64,000 bases of DNA from Thermohalobaculum sp039513195 (GCA_039513195.1 JBCCRM010000021.1:1-64000), one strand, 5' to 3'. Positions 15,299 through 25,118 are shown, numbered from the stretch's first letter. Numbers and translations are program-made. The notes: generated from the letters alone by a model not told the origin.

Positions 15299-17005
15299 AT
15301 GGAGCGTGCGACGCTTCTTTTGAGGAGAAACGCGCCGACCAAGGTGTCCCAGTTGGTCGCGGTCGTTCTTTTGGCGGCGGTGCTGGCAGCCGTGCTATCT
15401 GTTGTCACATCGACACTGTGGATATCACGTCAGCATAACGATCTCGCGGCAGAAAAGCTGCAGATCATGGTTCAGGGCGCGGCTGCGACGCTGGAAGAAA
15501 ACATCCGCACGACGACGACCGACTACGCCTACTGGACCGAGGCGTTCAATGCTATCCGCGCCGGCGATATCGATTGGGTCTATGGAAACATTGGGACCGG
15601 GGCGGCGGAGACCGGGACCACAGATCTGATGATCATCGTAGAGCCAGGCGGTACGCGCAACTACGGTTGGGGTTACGGCATGAATGCCGATCCTGCGCGG
15701 GACCTGCTGCCGAAGGCGATTCTGGAGCGGGGGCTCTCACTGCTCGATGGCGTCTCGACGACCTCCACCGAGGCGCGAAGTGGTTTCGTCTATCACGGTG
15801 AGCGTCTTGTCCTTCTCGGCGTCGCGCGCGTGTTGCCCTTCAAAGCCGAGCGAGCCTACCCGGACGTCGAGATCCCGCGTTTGATCTTTGCAAACTATGT
15901 CGACACATCGACGCTGCAGGGGATCAGCGATGCTTTCCTGCTGACCGATCTGAAATTGGTCGACGGCCTGCCCGATCCTGCCGCCTCGGTCGAGCTGCAA
16001 ACACTGTTTGGCGAACCGGCCTTTCTCTCTTGGGATCTGCCGAGCCCTGGCGACCGGATCATCGAGCGGTTTGCGTTGAGCCTGGGCATCGTTATCGCCG
16101 TAATGGCGCTGATCGGCATCGTGACGTCGGTCCATGTGATACTGTCGGCGCGTCGCCTCGAGCGTGCCCTGGGGCTCGCCAATGCGGCGGACAAGGCGAA
16201 AACGGAGTTTCTTGCCAATATCAGCCATGAGTTGCGGACGCCGATGAACGGCGTGATCGGTGTGGCTCAGATCTTGCGGACGACAAATCTTTCGCCGGAG
16301 CAGGTTGAGTTATTGAATGTCATGCACACCTCAGCCAATGCGCAGATGGATATCATTGCAGATCTGCTGGATTACAGCCGGATCGAAGCGGGCCGGCTCC
16401 GGCTGAACACGGTCTGTTTCGACCCAGGCCAGGTGATCCGTCAGGTGGGGGCGTTGATATTGCCGGAAGCGCGGAAGAAAGGCATCGACTTGCGCGTCCA
16501 AGTGCCGGAGACCTCTGGCGACGTACTGGGCGATCCCCAACGCTACCAGCAAGTGGTCAGCAACTTGGTCGGAAATGCAGTGAAGTTCACGGAGTCCGGC
16601 CATGTCGAAATCCGCCTTCGCCACGACACCAGCGGCAAGAGGGCGCGCGTCGTGCTTGAGGTCGAGGATACTGGTCCCGGGATCGATCCCGTCGAGCATT
16701 CCCGGATCTTCGAGCGGTTTACACAAGTCGACGGCACGATGACCCGGGCAGCATCGGGTGTAGGCCTCGGTCTGGCGATCACCCACTCGCTCGTCGAATT
16801 GATGGGTGGCAGTGTGTGGGTCCACAGCGCGATGGGGGCAGGGGCAAAGTTCGTTGTCGATATCGCCTTCGACACGCCCGAGGTGGCCGGTGGCCGCCCC
16901 GCGCCTTTGGCGCCCGAACGCGAGGAGGCCGGCGTGCATCGCCTGGCGATGATGGCGTGGCTATTGGGAGACACGAAATGTCCGGAGCCGATCCAGAGAT
17001 CCTGA
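15299..17005 (+). CDS. CHASE4-domain sensor histidine kinase
   Basis: The 568-residue inner-membrane kinase has helix 1 (about 18-41), a periplasmic CHASE4 sensor (about 42-258, with DYAYWTEAFNAI) and helix 2 (about 261-283). Next come the phosphoacceptor region ANISHELRTPMNGVIG (His about 310) and an HATPase domain with N-box QVVSNLVGNAVKFT, VEDTGPGI and GVGLGLAIT. There is no attached receiver, although this histidine motif is typical of hybrid kinases. ATG is preferred over the adjoining GTG. Its end overlaps the receiver gene by 28 bases, implying coupled synthesis. The CHASE4 ligand is unknown. A CtrA box precedes it. Confidence 0.9.
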   Translation: MERATLLLRRNAPTKVSQLVAVVLLAAVLAAVLSVVTSTLWISRQHNDLAAEKLQIMVQGAAATLEENIRTTTTDYAYWTEAFNAIRAGDIDWVYGNIGTGAAETGTTDLMIIVEPGGTRNYGWGYGMNADPARDLLPKAILERGLSLLDGVSTTSTEARSGFVYHGERLVLLGVARVLPFKAERAYPDVEIPRLIFANYVDTSTLQGISDAFLLTDLKLVDGLPDPAASVELQTLFGEPAFLSWDLPSPGDRIIERFALSLGIVIAVMALIGIVTSVHVILSARRLERALGLANAADKAKTEFLANISHELRTPMNGVIGVAQILRTTNLSPEQVELLNVMHTSANAQMDIIADLLDYSRIEAGRLRLNTVCFDPGQVIRQVGALILPEARKKGIDLRVQVPETSGDVLGDPQRYQQVVSNLVGNAVKFTESGHVEIRLRHDTSGKRARVVLEVEDTGPGIDPVEHSRIFERFTQVDGTMTRAASGVGLGLAITHSLVELMGGSVWVHSAMGAGAKFVVDIAFDTPEVAGGRPAPLAPEREEAGVHRLAMMAWLLGDTKCPEPIQRS

Positions 17006-17403
17006 TCGTCGATGACGACAGTTTGAACCTATTCGTCTCGGAGACGATGCTGCGCCGAGCAGGCTACAAAACCGCGCGTGCCACCAACGGCCAGGAGGCT
17101 GTCGCCGCCGTCGCCTCGGCGAGGCCCGCGATGATCATCATGGACCTCAGCATGCCACTGATGGATGGCATCGAGGCGGCGGAGGAAATCCACCGCATGA
17201 CCAATGCCGGGCAAAGCCGTATCCCGATCGTGGCGCTGACTGCCAATGTAACCAACCGCCATGCCTATGCCTGCGCAGCCTCTGGTTTCGAAGGGTTTCT
17301 AACCAAGCCTGTGCGGATGGAAGACCTGTTGTCTCTGGTCGGTCGTTTTGTCGACGCCGACCAGGCCGAGGCAGAGACCGCCGCGGTCGCCGCAGACTTC
17401 TAA
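16978..17403 (+). CDS. Stand-alone response-regulator receiver
   Basis: The 141-residue protein is a single receiver domain with the acidic pair D12/D13, phosphoacceptor D56 in MDLSMPLMDG, Thr in VALTAN and Lys in LTKPV. There is no output domain, so it works like CheY-type or phosphorelay shuttle proteins. It follows GGGAG and overlaps the kinase gene. Together they look like a hybrid kinase split into two polypeptides, since the His motif of the kinase and this receiver are of hybrid type. The downstream partner (an Hpt protein or regulator) is not in the window. Confidence 0.9.
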   Translation: MSGADPEILIVDDDSLNLFVSETMLRRAGYKTARATNGQEAVAAVASARPAMIIMDLSMPLMDGIEAAEEIHRMTNAGQSRIPIVALTANVTNRHAYACAASGFEGFLTKPVRMEDLLSLVGRFVDADQAEAETAAVAADF

Positions 17404-17511
17404 AGCAGGCCGCCGCACCTTACTGCCGTCTACTCCCACTCGCTCCCTTCACCTTTGATACCTGCGCAGTCTAGGATTTCTCCTGTTGCTGTAGATCGGA
17501 GGGCGGGACAG

Positions 17512-18753
17512 ATGGACGTGATGGTGGTTGGGGGTGGCATCGGCGGCCTTACCCTCGCGCTGGCACTCGAGAGCCGCGGCCTTCGCGCGCAGATCTTCGA
17601 GCAGTCCCCGTCCTTGCGCGCCCTCGGGGTCGGCATCAATACGCTGCCCCATGCGATCCGCGCCTTAGCGGCCCTGGGGCTCTTGGAGTCGCTTGATCGG
17701 ATCGGCCTTCGCACCAAGGAACTCATCTACAAGACCGCCCGGGGCCAGGAGATCTTGCGCCAGCCCCGCGGCTTGGCGGCGGGACATCGCGCACCGCAAT
17801 TCTCGATCCACCGCGGCCGCTTGTTGGCGGTGCTTCATCAGGCTGTCATCGAGAGATTGGGCGATGGGCAGGTTCACCTCGATCATCGTTTTGTCGGCGT
17901 GTTGGAGACCAATCGCGGTGTCGAGGCGCGGTTCGCTCGGGCCGACGGCAGCACCGTAAGCGCAGAAGCGGACATCCTCGTGGGCGCCGATGGTATCCAC
18001 TCTGCCGTACGCAGTCAGCGCCACCCCGACGAGGGGCCGCCTAGGTGGAACGGTGTCGTTATGTGGCGCGGCGCGACCTGGTGGCCGCCGTTCCTCTCTG
18101 GCCAGTCGATGATCATCGCAGGGGGCATGGCGGCAAAGCTTGTTCTCTACCCCATTGCGACCGATCCCGAGCGGCCCGGCGAGGTCCTTATGAATTGGGT
18201 CGTTTGTGCGAAGACCGGCGAGGCGGGCGCGCCATTGCCCCATCGCGATGATTGGTCGAGCCTCGGTCGGGCCGAGGATGTCATGGCTCATGTCGATGGC
18301 GTTTTCACCCTGGACGAGGTGGATTTGCCCGCCTTGATCGGTGCAACCGAGGAGATCTTCCTATACCCGATGTGCGATCGGGAACCACTTCTGGCCTGGA
18401 GCATCGGGCGCACAACACTCCTGGGTGACGCTGCGCACCCGATGTACCCAGTTGGGTCTAACGGCGCCAGCCAGGCGATTCTCGACGCCGTGGCGCTTGC
18501 CGATGCATTGGCCGAGGAGGCCGATCCCCTGGCCGCGCTGGCCGCCTATGATCACGCCCGCCGCCCGCCGACAGCAGAGATAGTACGGGCGAACCGCGAG
18601 GGCGGACCGGAACGCGTCATAGACCTGGTCGAAGCGCGCGCTCCGAACGGGTTCACGTCGCTATCCGACGTGACCACCCACGATGAATTGATCGCAATCG
18701 TCGGCGAGTACCAACGGATCGCCGGGTTCACGCCGGATCTGCCGGACGTCTGA
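17512..18753 (+). CDS. FAD-dependent aromatic monooxygenase (salicylate/hydroxybenzoate hydroxylase type)
   Basis: The 413-residue class A flavoprotein has the FAD motif VVGGGIGGLTLALALE near the N-terminus, the DG motif in VGADGIHSAVRS and the GD motif TLLGDAAHPMYPVGSNGA. These enzymes use NAD(P)H and O2 to hydroxylate aromatic acids or related rings. The start follows CGGAGGGCGG; the frame is open further upstream without a ribosome site. It converges with a cupin gene and lies beside a Liv-type importer. A small catabolic island for an aromatic acid is a reasonable inference. The exact substrate is unknown. Confidence 0.88.
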   Translation: MDVMVVGGGIGGLTLALALESRGLRAQIFEQSPSLRALGVGINTLPHAIRALAALGLLESLDRIGLRTKELIYKTARGQEILRQPRGLAAGHRAPQFSIHRGRLLAVLHQAVIERLGDGQVHLDHRFVGVLETNRGVEARFARADGSTVSAEADILVGADGIHSAVRSQRHPDEGPPRWNGVVMWRGATWWPPFLSGQSMIIAGGMAAKLVLYPIATDPERPGEVLMNWVVCAKTGEAGAPLPHRDDWSSLGRAEDVMAHVDGVFTLDEVDLPALIGATEEIFLYPMCDREPLLAWSIGRTTLLGDAAHPMYPVGSNGASQAILDAVALADALAEEADPLAALAAYDHARRPPTAEIVRANREGGPERVIDLVEARAPNGFTSLSDVTTHDELIAIVGEYQRIAGFTPDLPDV

Positions 18754-18758
18754 ATGGT

Positions 18759-19199
18759 TCAGGACGGAGGGGGCAGGAACTCGACTTCATGTTCGGCAGA
18801 AATCCGCACAACGTCAGCGGGGTCTGCAACATTGTGGATCGCGTTGAAGAGGTCGAACAGCCGCCGCGTCGGCGCCACGCCGAACATGCAGGTGGCCGTG
18901 GCCCCTGAACGGTTGAAGATCCCATGCGCGATCCCCATCGGCAGGCGGATCACATCGCCCGGCCCCGCGGCCAGCACCTCTGCGCCGAACTCTACCTCAA
19001 GGCTGCCGGTCTGAACGGTGATCCATTCATCCTGGGTCGGGTGGATGTGAGGGGGCACGAAGCTCTCCGCCGGCAGGGTTGCGTGCCAGAGGAAAGTACG
19101 GTCGGAGACCAGCTTGGGCACATAGGTCTGACCTAGGATATGCCAGACGATACGGTCGTGACCCTCGGCAGTTGTGGTCACACCAGCGGTAAGTATCAT
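18759..19199 (-). CDS. Cupin-domain protein
   Basis: The 146-residue protein holds one cupin barrel. Motif 1 is in PPHIHPTQDEWITVQTG, with two His and one Glu as metal ligands, and motif 2 in PMGIAHGIFN carries the third His. It could be an oxygenase, isomerase or binding protein. The shorter ATG was chosen because the sequence before it (GGGAGGGA) is the ribosome site and would otherwise be coded. Five bases separate its end from the monooxygenase end on the other strand. The flanking importer and monooxygenase suggest a role in ring degradation. Confidence 0.8.
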   Translation of the reverse strand: MILTAGVTTTAEGHDRIVWHILGQTYVPKLVSDRTFLWHATLPAESFVPPHIHPTQDEWITVQTGSLEVEFGAEVLAAGPGDVIRLPMGIAHGIFNRSGATATCMFGVAPTRRLFDLFNAIHNVADPADVVRISAEHEVEFLPPPS

Positions 19200-19226
19200 C
19201 GTCGTCCCTCCCATCCCAGTGGCGGG

Positions 19227-19930
<704 letters not shown>

Positions 19931-19934
<4 letters not shown>

Positions 19935-20683
19935 GCGGTCTCGGTGCCCAAATAGGCGCTGCGGGCGGCGGGGTCGGCGCGCACCTGATCGGGCGTGCCG
20001 GTGGCAATGATCCGCCCAGCATCGAGGACCGAGACCCGGTCTGCAAGCGCGAAGACCGCGTCCATGTCATGCTCGACCAGCAGGATCGGGATGCGGGCCT
20101 TCACGCCCTGCAGCAACGCGGTGAGGGCTGCGCTTTCGCCATGGCCGGTCCCGGCCATAGGCTCGTCGAGGATCAGCGCCTTCGGGTCGGAGGCGAGCGC
20201 GACCGCCAGTTCCAGCGCCCGTTGCTCGCCGTGGGAAAGAGCGCCGGCCTTATCCGCGGCCCGGTCTACCAGGCCCGTGGCGGTCAACGCTTCGCGCCCC
20301 GGGGCGTTCAGCCGTTCCTCCCGCGCCGCCGGGCGAAAGAAGCGATAGCTGGACCCGGACCGCGCCTGCACCGCGAGGGCGACATTCTCCAGCACTGAAA
20401 AGCCTGGGATCAGGGACGTGATCTGGAAGCAGCGCGCGAGCCCCAGCCGGGCCCTCGCATGGGTCGGCAGCCCTGTGATCGGGCGCCCAGCCAAGCGGAT
20501 TTCGCCCTCGTCGGGCGCGACTAGACCAGTGATCAGATTGATTAGCGTCGTCTTCCCCGCGCCGTTCGGACCGATCAGGGCGTGACACTCGCCGGGCATC
20601 AGGGTCAGCGACACGCCATCCGTCACCGTGAGCGCCCCAAAGGCCTTGCGGAGCCGGACTGTCTGCAAAACCGGCTCAGCCAC
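19931..20683 (-). CDS. livG: Branched-chain amino acid-type ABC ATPase LivG
   Basis: The 250-residue ATPase has Walker A GPNGAGKTT, the LivG-type FQITSLIPGFSVLENV segment, signature LSHGEQRALELA and Walker B LILDEPMAGTGHGE. The MAG(T/M) wording and the SHGEQ signature separate LivG from LivF. GTG start lies within the end of livM (8-base overlap). It forms the nucleotide-binding pair with LivF on the cytoplasmic face of LivHM. Confidence 0.93.
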
Positions 20684-21662
20684 GGCGGATCGTCCAGGTG
20701 GCCAGCGCTGCGAGTCCGCCGCGGCTCGCGAGCGCGAGCAGGATCAGCATTGGGCCGAAGATCAGCCGCCAGTCGTGGGTGAGGGAGGAGAGCGCCTCCT
20801 CGATCAGCACCAGGGCCGCAGCCCCTAAGACAGCACCCGATCGCGACCCCATACCGCCCAAAACGACAACGATGATTAGGTCGCCGGAGCGTTGCCAACT
20901 CAGCGTTGCGGGGCTGACGAACTCCGCCTGATTCGCCAGCAGCACGCCCGCGACCGCAGCGATGACCGCGGCGAGAATATAGGCTACGAGACGCACCCGA
21001 AACACATCGTAGCCCAGGGCTGCCACCCTGGTCTCGTTCTGTGCGGCGGCCCGCAGCACCCGCCCGAAGCGGGAGCCGACAACCTTCAGCAGGGCGGCGT
21101 GGGTTAGTACCAGCGTGAGGAGTATTGCGTAGTACAGCCCCAGATCCGATGCCAAGAGCCCGGTGCCCCAGAGATCCGCGCGCTCCCAAAGCGTCAGCCC
21201 ATCATCGCCGCCATAGGCCGAGAGCGAGGTGGCGGTGAAATAGAGCATCTGCCCGAAGGCCAAGGTGATCATGATGAAATGTACGCCGGTGGTGCGCAGC
21301 GACACGGCGCCGGTCAGGGCTGCCACCGCCACCGCCACGGCCACTGCGACCGCAAGGATCGCCAGCAAGTCGATAACCCCCTCGGTGATCATGATCCCAG
21401 CCACATAGGCGCCGAGGCCCACGAAAGCCGCGTGCCCGAAACTGACCAATCCGCCATGGCCGATCAGCAGGTCGAGCGACAGCGCCGCGATGGCCAGGAT
21501 CATAACCCGCATCAGGAGCGAGGTGAGATAGGCTCCGCCATAGGCTTCTGCCAAAATCGGGCCCGCTGCGAGTAATGCGAAGACCACCAGCGCCGGCACC
21601 AGTTCGGCGGGGATGCGTAGTGCCGGTGTCTGGACCCCCTGCGCCTCTGCCGCATCCCTCAC
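20676..21662 (-). CDS. livM: Branched-chain amino acid-type ABC permease LivM
   Basis: The 328-residue permease has about ten hydrophobic helices and the LivM hallmarks GLVSFGHAAFVGLGAY, RTTGVHFIMITLAFGQML and IIVVVLGGMGSRSG. GTG is taken as start because it overlaps the livH stop as GTGA; the frame stays open far upstream inside livH but that is not coding. It makes the inner-membrane channel with LivH. Confidence 0.92.
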   Translation of the reverse strand: MRDAAEAQGVQTPALRIPAELVPALVVFALLAAGPILAEAYGGAYLTSLLMRVMILAIAALSLDLLIGHGGLVSFGHAAFVGLGAYVAGIMITEGVIDLLAILAVAVAVAVAVAALTGAVSLRTTGVHFIMITLAFGQMLYFTATSLSAYGGDDGLTLWERADLWGTGLLASDLGLYYAILLTLVLTHAALLKVVGSRFGRVLRAAAQNETRVAALGYDVFRVRLVAYILAAVIAAVAGVLLANQAEFVSPATLSWQRSGDLIIVVVLGGMGSRSGAVLGAAALVLIEEALSSLTHDWRLIFGPMLILLALASRGGLAALATWTIRRG

Positions 21663-22585
21663 GCCGTGCCCGCCGCGGGAAAGAGGCCCCGAGGCCGCCA
21701 GAATAGGATTGCGGCCATGAGCAGATAGATCATCATCGACGCCAGCGCCGGCCCGATCTGGTTGGCCGCGGCGGGCTCGACCAACAGCTTCAGCACATCG
21801 GTGGCCATCGAGCGCCCCAGCGTGTCGACCAGCCCGACCAGGAGGGCGGCGACAAAGGCGCCTTGGATCGAGCCGATGCCGCCGATCACGATGACCACAA
21901 AGGCGATGATCAGAAGGTCGTCGCCCATACCCGGCTCGACCGAGAAGATCGGCGCTGCCATCGCCCCCGCGAAGCCGGCAAGCATTGCGCCGAAGCCGAA
22001 TACGACCAGGAAGAGCCGCCGTATATCGACGCCCAGTGCCGAGACCATTTCCGGGTTTGTCGCCCCCGCGCGGACCAACATGCCGAAGCGAGTATACCGC
22101 ACCAACGCCCACAGCAGTACCGCAACGCCCAGTCCCAGCCCAATGATCGCGATGCGGAAGACCGGATAGAGCAGCCCCTCCACCAGCACGAAGGAATGGC
22201 TGAGGAGATCCGGTGTCGGGATGATCAAAGGCGCAGGGCCCCAGATCACCTTTACCGCTTGGTTCAGGGTCAGGATCACGCCGAAGGTCGCGATCACCTG
22301 GTCCAGATGGCTGCGGTCGTAGAAGTGGCGGAACACCAGAAATTCGAGCGCTAGCCCGATCGCCAGCGCCGCCACTAGGGCCAGCAAAATCGCCGCCAGG
22401 AAATGCCCAGTAACGCCGTAGAATGCCACCATCAGATAGGCGCCGACCATGTACTGGACGCCATGGGCGAGATTGATGAAGCCCATCACGCCAAAGACCA
22501 GCGTCAGCCCCGCCGCGATCAGGAACAACAGAACACCAAGTTGCAGGCCGTTGAGGGCCTGGATCAGCATGAGCGTGGTCGACAT
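21659..22585 (-). CDS. livH: Branched-chain amino acid-type ABC permease LivH
   Basis: The 308-residue permease has the LivH signatures GLTLVFGVMGFINLAHG, VIATFGVILTLNQ and IVIGGIGSIQGAFVAALLVG. About eight helices are predicted. It lies 22 bases after the binding-protein gene and runs straight into livM. In aromatic-degrading bacteria this transporter type often carries benzoate derivatives instead of leucine. Confidence 0.93.
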   Translation of the reverse strand: MSTTLMLIQALNGLQLGVLLFLIAAGLTLVFGVMGFINLAHGVQYMVGAYLMVAFYGVTGHFLAAILLALVAALAIGLALEFLVFRHFYDRSHLDQVIATFGVILTLNQAVKVIWGPAPLIIPTPDLLSHSFVLVEGLLYPVFRIAIIGLGLGVAVLLWALVRYTRFGMLVRAGATNPEMVSALGVDIRRLFLVVFGFGAMLAGFAGAMAAPIFSVEPGMGDDLLIIAFVVIVIGGIGSIQGAFVAALLVGLVDTLGRSMATDVLKLLVEPAAANQIGPALASMMIYLLMAAILFWRPRGLFPAAGTA

Positions 22586-22607
22586 CCGGCGGGGCCTTCC
22601 GCTGCGA

Positions 22608-23774
22608 TCAGTTCATCGCACACTCGGCCGCATAGCTGTCGGCATAATCTTCGAACACCTTCTCGGCGATCTCGGTCTGGAACTTCCCGTCCGCGCGTTT
22701 CGCTACCTGCAGCAGGTAGAAGTCCTGCACCGGGTAGTGGTTGTTGTTGAAGGCGAACTCGCCTCGGATAGTTGGGAAGTCGGCGGCTTTCAGCGCGGCA
22801 CGCAGGGCCTCTTTGTCGGACAGATCGCCGCCGACGGTCCGCACCGCCGCATCGATCAGCTTCGCGGTATCGTAGGCCTGCATGGCATAGGTGCCGGGCA
22901 CATAGCCATAGGTCGACTCGAAGGCCGCAACGAACTCTGCATTGCCCGGCGTGTCGAGATCAGGCGCCCAGTTCCCCGCCCCAAAGAAACCCAACGCATC
23001 GTCTTTCTGGGCGGGCAGGGTGGTCTCGTCGACCGTGAAGGCGGAGAGGAACGTCATCTTGTCCGCAAGGCCCGCTTGGCGGAACTGCTTCACGAAGCGG
23101 ACGCCCATGCCGCCGGGCATGAAGGTAAAGAGGGCATCTGCCCCAGATGTCGCCATGCGCGCGATCTCGGCTGAGAAGTCCTTGTGACCGAGTGGGGTGT
23201 ACACCTCATCGGCAATCTCGCCGGTGAAATAGGACTTAAAACCCGCTACCGAGTCCTTACCGGCCTGATAGTTCGGAGCCATCAGGAAGACCTTCTCGAA
23301 ACCCTTTTCCTCGGCGTACTTGCCCAGCACTTCGAAGTTCTGGTTGTTCTGGTACGAGGTTGCGAAGAAATATGGGCTGCAATTGCGGCCGGCGAAGGTC
23401 GATGGCCCGGCATTCGGGCTGATCAGGAAGGTCTCGGACTGCGTCACTGGCTTGAAGATCGCCTGCAGCATGTTCGAGAAGATGGTGCCGACGACGATGT
23501 CGACCTCGTCGCGTTCCACGAAACCCTTGGCTTTGGTGATGGCGACATCGGGTTTCAACTCGTCATCCTCTACCAAGAGCTCCGTATCGACCCCGCCCAG
23601 GGAGCCGCCGAGCTCGTCGAGGGCGAGCTTAAAGCCGTCCTCCACCTGTTTACCGAGCGCGGCCGGCGGGCCGGAGAGGGTGACGATCATGCCGATCTTT
23701 AGCGTCTCGGCGCCTGCCGCCAGCGGCGCTGCCATCAGGGTGGCCATGGCGAGGCCGGTCAGTATCTTTCTCAT
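22608..23774 (-). CDS. livJ: Periplasmic substrate-binding protein of the Liv-type importer
   Basis: The 388-residue protein has a signal peptide (about residues 1-22, ending AAGA). The receptor-family (type 1 periplasmic) fold follows, opening with KIGMIVTLSGPPAALGKQ. It captures the ligand and delivers it to LivHM. The ATG was chosen for the GGGAGGGGG site upstream; seven extra in-frame codons are unlikely. Given the neighbouring monooxygenase and cupin, an aromatic acid is more likely than leucine; this is inference. Paired direct repeats lie upstream. Confidence 0.9.
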   Translation of the reverse strand: MRKILTGLAMATLMAAPLAAGAETLKIGMIVTLSGPPAALGKQVEDGFKLALDELGGSLGGVDTELLVEDDELKPDVAITKAKGFVERDEVDIVVGTIFSNMLQAIFKPVTQSETFLISPNAGPSTFAGRNCSPYFFATSYQNNQNFEVLGKYAEEKGFEKVFLMAPNYQAGKDSVAGFKSYFTGEIADEVYTPLGHKDFSAEIARMATSGADALFTFMPGGMGVRFVKQFRQAGLADKMTFLSAFTVDETTLPAQKDDALGFFGAGNWAPDLDTPGNAEFVAAFESTYGYVPGTYAMQAYDTAKLIDAAVRTVGGDLSDKEALRAALKAADFPTIRGEFAFNNNHYPVQDFYLLQVAKRADGKFQTEIAEKVFEDYADSYAAECAMN

Positions 23775-23841
23775 CGTTCCCCCTCCCGAACGCAAAGCCT
23801 AGCCCCGCGTGAGGGGGCCGAGTCGAACCCTGAATTTGAAA

Positions 23842-23874
23842 GATTTTTGCGACAGATCCAAAGGATTGTTGCGA
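23842..23874. promoter_or_regulatory. Paired direct repeats upstream of the Liv operon
   Basis: GATTTTTGCGA and GATTGTTGCGA (10 of 11 bases alike) are spaced 22 bases start to start, two helical turns. They lie 70-100 bases before the binding-protein start. They may be tandem activator sites; no regulator gene is adjacent. Confidence 0.35.
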
Positions 23875-23893
23875 GTGGCGGGGAACAGCGCGC

Positions 23894-24352
23894 TCAGGGC
23901 CGGTAGAAGCGGTGGTCTTCGATGACCGCTGTTTGGGTCATTTCCTCGGCCCAAGACGGCGTCGGCATGTCGACCAGGAAGAAGAACAGCGCGCCGCTGG
24001 TCGGATCCCGGGTCTCCCCTGAGAGGACCGCGACCGCGTGTGTCAGCGCTTCCTGCCAGGCCTCGTCGTCCCCCGGATGGTCTGTGACGCCATCGCACCA
24101 CCAAGAGAACTGACAACCGGTCTCGGTATCCGCCCCGCCTTGAGTGATCACGTCGCAGACAGTGTCGGGATAGCGTCCGTCGCGCACTCGGTTCATCACC
24201 ACATGGGCGACCGCCTTTTGGCCTCTTGCGCTTTCAGATCGCGACTCGTGGTAGATCGCGAAGCCGAGACAGGACACGTCCTCCGCCGGCAGATCGGTGC
24301 CGCCGAGCGCGATTTGGGCTGCCATCAGATAGGGTTTGGAAATCAGGAACAT
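23894..24352 (-). CDS. SleB-type cell wall hydrolase
   Basis: The 152-residue protein matches the SleB/CwlJ hydrolase-2 domain. It has LGFAIYHESRSESARGQKAVAHVVMNRV with the catalytic Glu in YHESR, then TGCQFSWWCDG. Such enzymes are lytic transglycosylase-like and cut peptidoglycan glycan strands. In alphaproteobacteria they serve wall remodelling, since no spores are made. No obvious signal peptide is seen, so how it reaches the periplasm is unclear. The start follows GGAG. It is divergent from the queuosine-precursor transporter. Confidence 0.82.
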   Translation of the reverse strand: MFLISKPYLMAAQIALGGTDLPAEDVSCLGFAIYHESRSESARGQKAVAHVVMNRVRDGRYPDTVCDVITQGGADTETGCQFSWWCDGVTDHPGDDEAWQEALTHAVAVLSGETRDPTSGALFFFLVDMPTPSWAEEMTQTAVIEDHRFYRP

Positions 24353-24414
24353 GGCACTTACTCCGAAAAGTTATGTGAAGTTTATCGGCAAATACGGCTG
24401 AAGGGTGGCGTCCC

Positions 24415-24484
24415 GCGACGGGGCAGGGCAAGGCCGGTTTACAGCGCGACGTCCGAGTGTTACGCCCCGCGCCGTTGACCGGCT
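24415..24484 (+). promoter_or_regulatory. Candidate H-type pseudoknot leader of the queuosine-precursor transporter gene
   Basis: Stem 1 pairs 24415-24424 with 24464-24472 (nine pairs, one bulged A). Stem 2 pairs 24432-24439 with 24477-24484 (six Watson-Crick pairs plus a wobble at each end). The two stems interleave. The 3' strand of stem 2 ends directly at the GGAGG ribosome site (24485-24489). The arrangement could hide that site, as preQ1-sensing RNAs do. It does not match the preQ1-I consensus I know. Confidence 0.4.
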
Positions 24485-24491
24485 GGAGGCA

Positions 24492-25118
24492 ATGATGACG
24501 GACAGGACAATCGGGTTGGCATTTGGGATCGCCGCGATGGCGCTGGTCGTGGTTGCCTCCAACATCCTGGTGCAGCATTTGCTCGGCGATTGGCTGACCT
24601 GGGGCGCGCTGACCTATCCTTTTGCGTTTCTGGTGACCGACGTGACCAATCGTTTGCTCGGCCCGTCGGCAGCGCGGCGCGTGGTCGTTACGGGTTTCGG
24701 CATCGGGATACTGTGTTCGCTGATCGCCGCGGCCTTCGACGCCACAACAGTGCGCATCGCCATAGGATCCGGCATTGCCTTCCTGGCGGCACAACTCACA
24801 GATGTCGGCATCTTCCAGCGGTTACGGGACGGGGTGTGGTGGCGCGCGCCTCTGGTGTCTTCGTTGATCGGATCCGCTCTCGACACGGCGCTGTTTTTCT
24901 TCATCGCCTTTTCTGCCGCCCTGACCGCGCTGTCGCCGGGCGACGATGTAAGCTGGGCAAATGAGATACTGCCCCTGCTGGGCTTCGGCCCACTCGCGCC
25001 GCTATGGGTCAGCCTCGCCGTCGCCGATTTCGGCGTCAAGCTGGCCTTGGCGATGTTGGCCTTGGTGCCGTTCAGGTTGGCGGTCAACTGGTTTGGGGCG
25101 CGGACCCACGGCGCATGA
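24492..25118 (+). CDS. yhhQ: Queuosine precursor transporter (YhhQ/VUT family)
   Basis: The 208-residue inner-membrane protein has about six helices and the family motifs YPFAFLVTDVTNRLLGP, VRIAIGSGIAFLAAQLTDV and SSLIGSALDTALFF. YhhQ imports the queuosine precursors preQ0/preQ1, which are later inserted into tRNA wobble positions. ATG follows GGAGG; a second ATG is directly after. Its TGA overlaps the arfB start as ATGA, so a tRNA-modification supply gene is coupled to a ribosome-rescue gene. The leader can form a pseudoknot touching the ribosome site. Confidence 0.9.
   Translation: MMTDRTIGLAFGIAAMALVVVASNILVQHLLGDWLTWGALTYPFAFLVTDVTNRLLGPSAARRVVVTGFGIGILCSLIAAAFDATTVRIAIGSGIAFLAAQLTDVGIFQRLRDGVWWRAPLVSSLIGSALDTALFFFIAFSAALTALSPGDDVSWANEILPLLGFGPLAPLWVSLAVADFGVKLALAMLALVPFRLAVNWFGARTHGA

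Noticed and set aside
24415..24490. Known preQ1-I riboswitch
   Set aside because: The short hairpin and A-rich tail of preQ1-I are absent. Only a different pseudoknot is supported, reported as a candidate.
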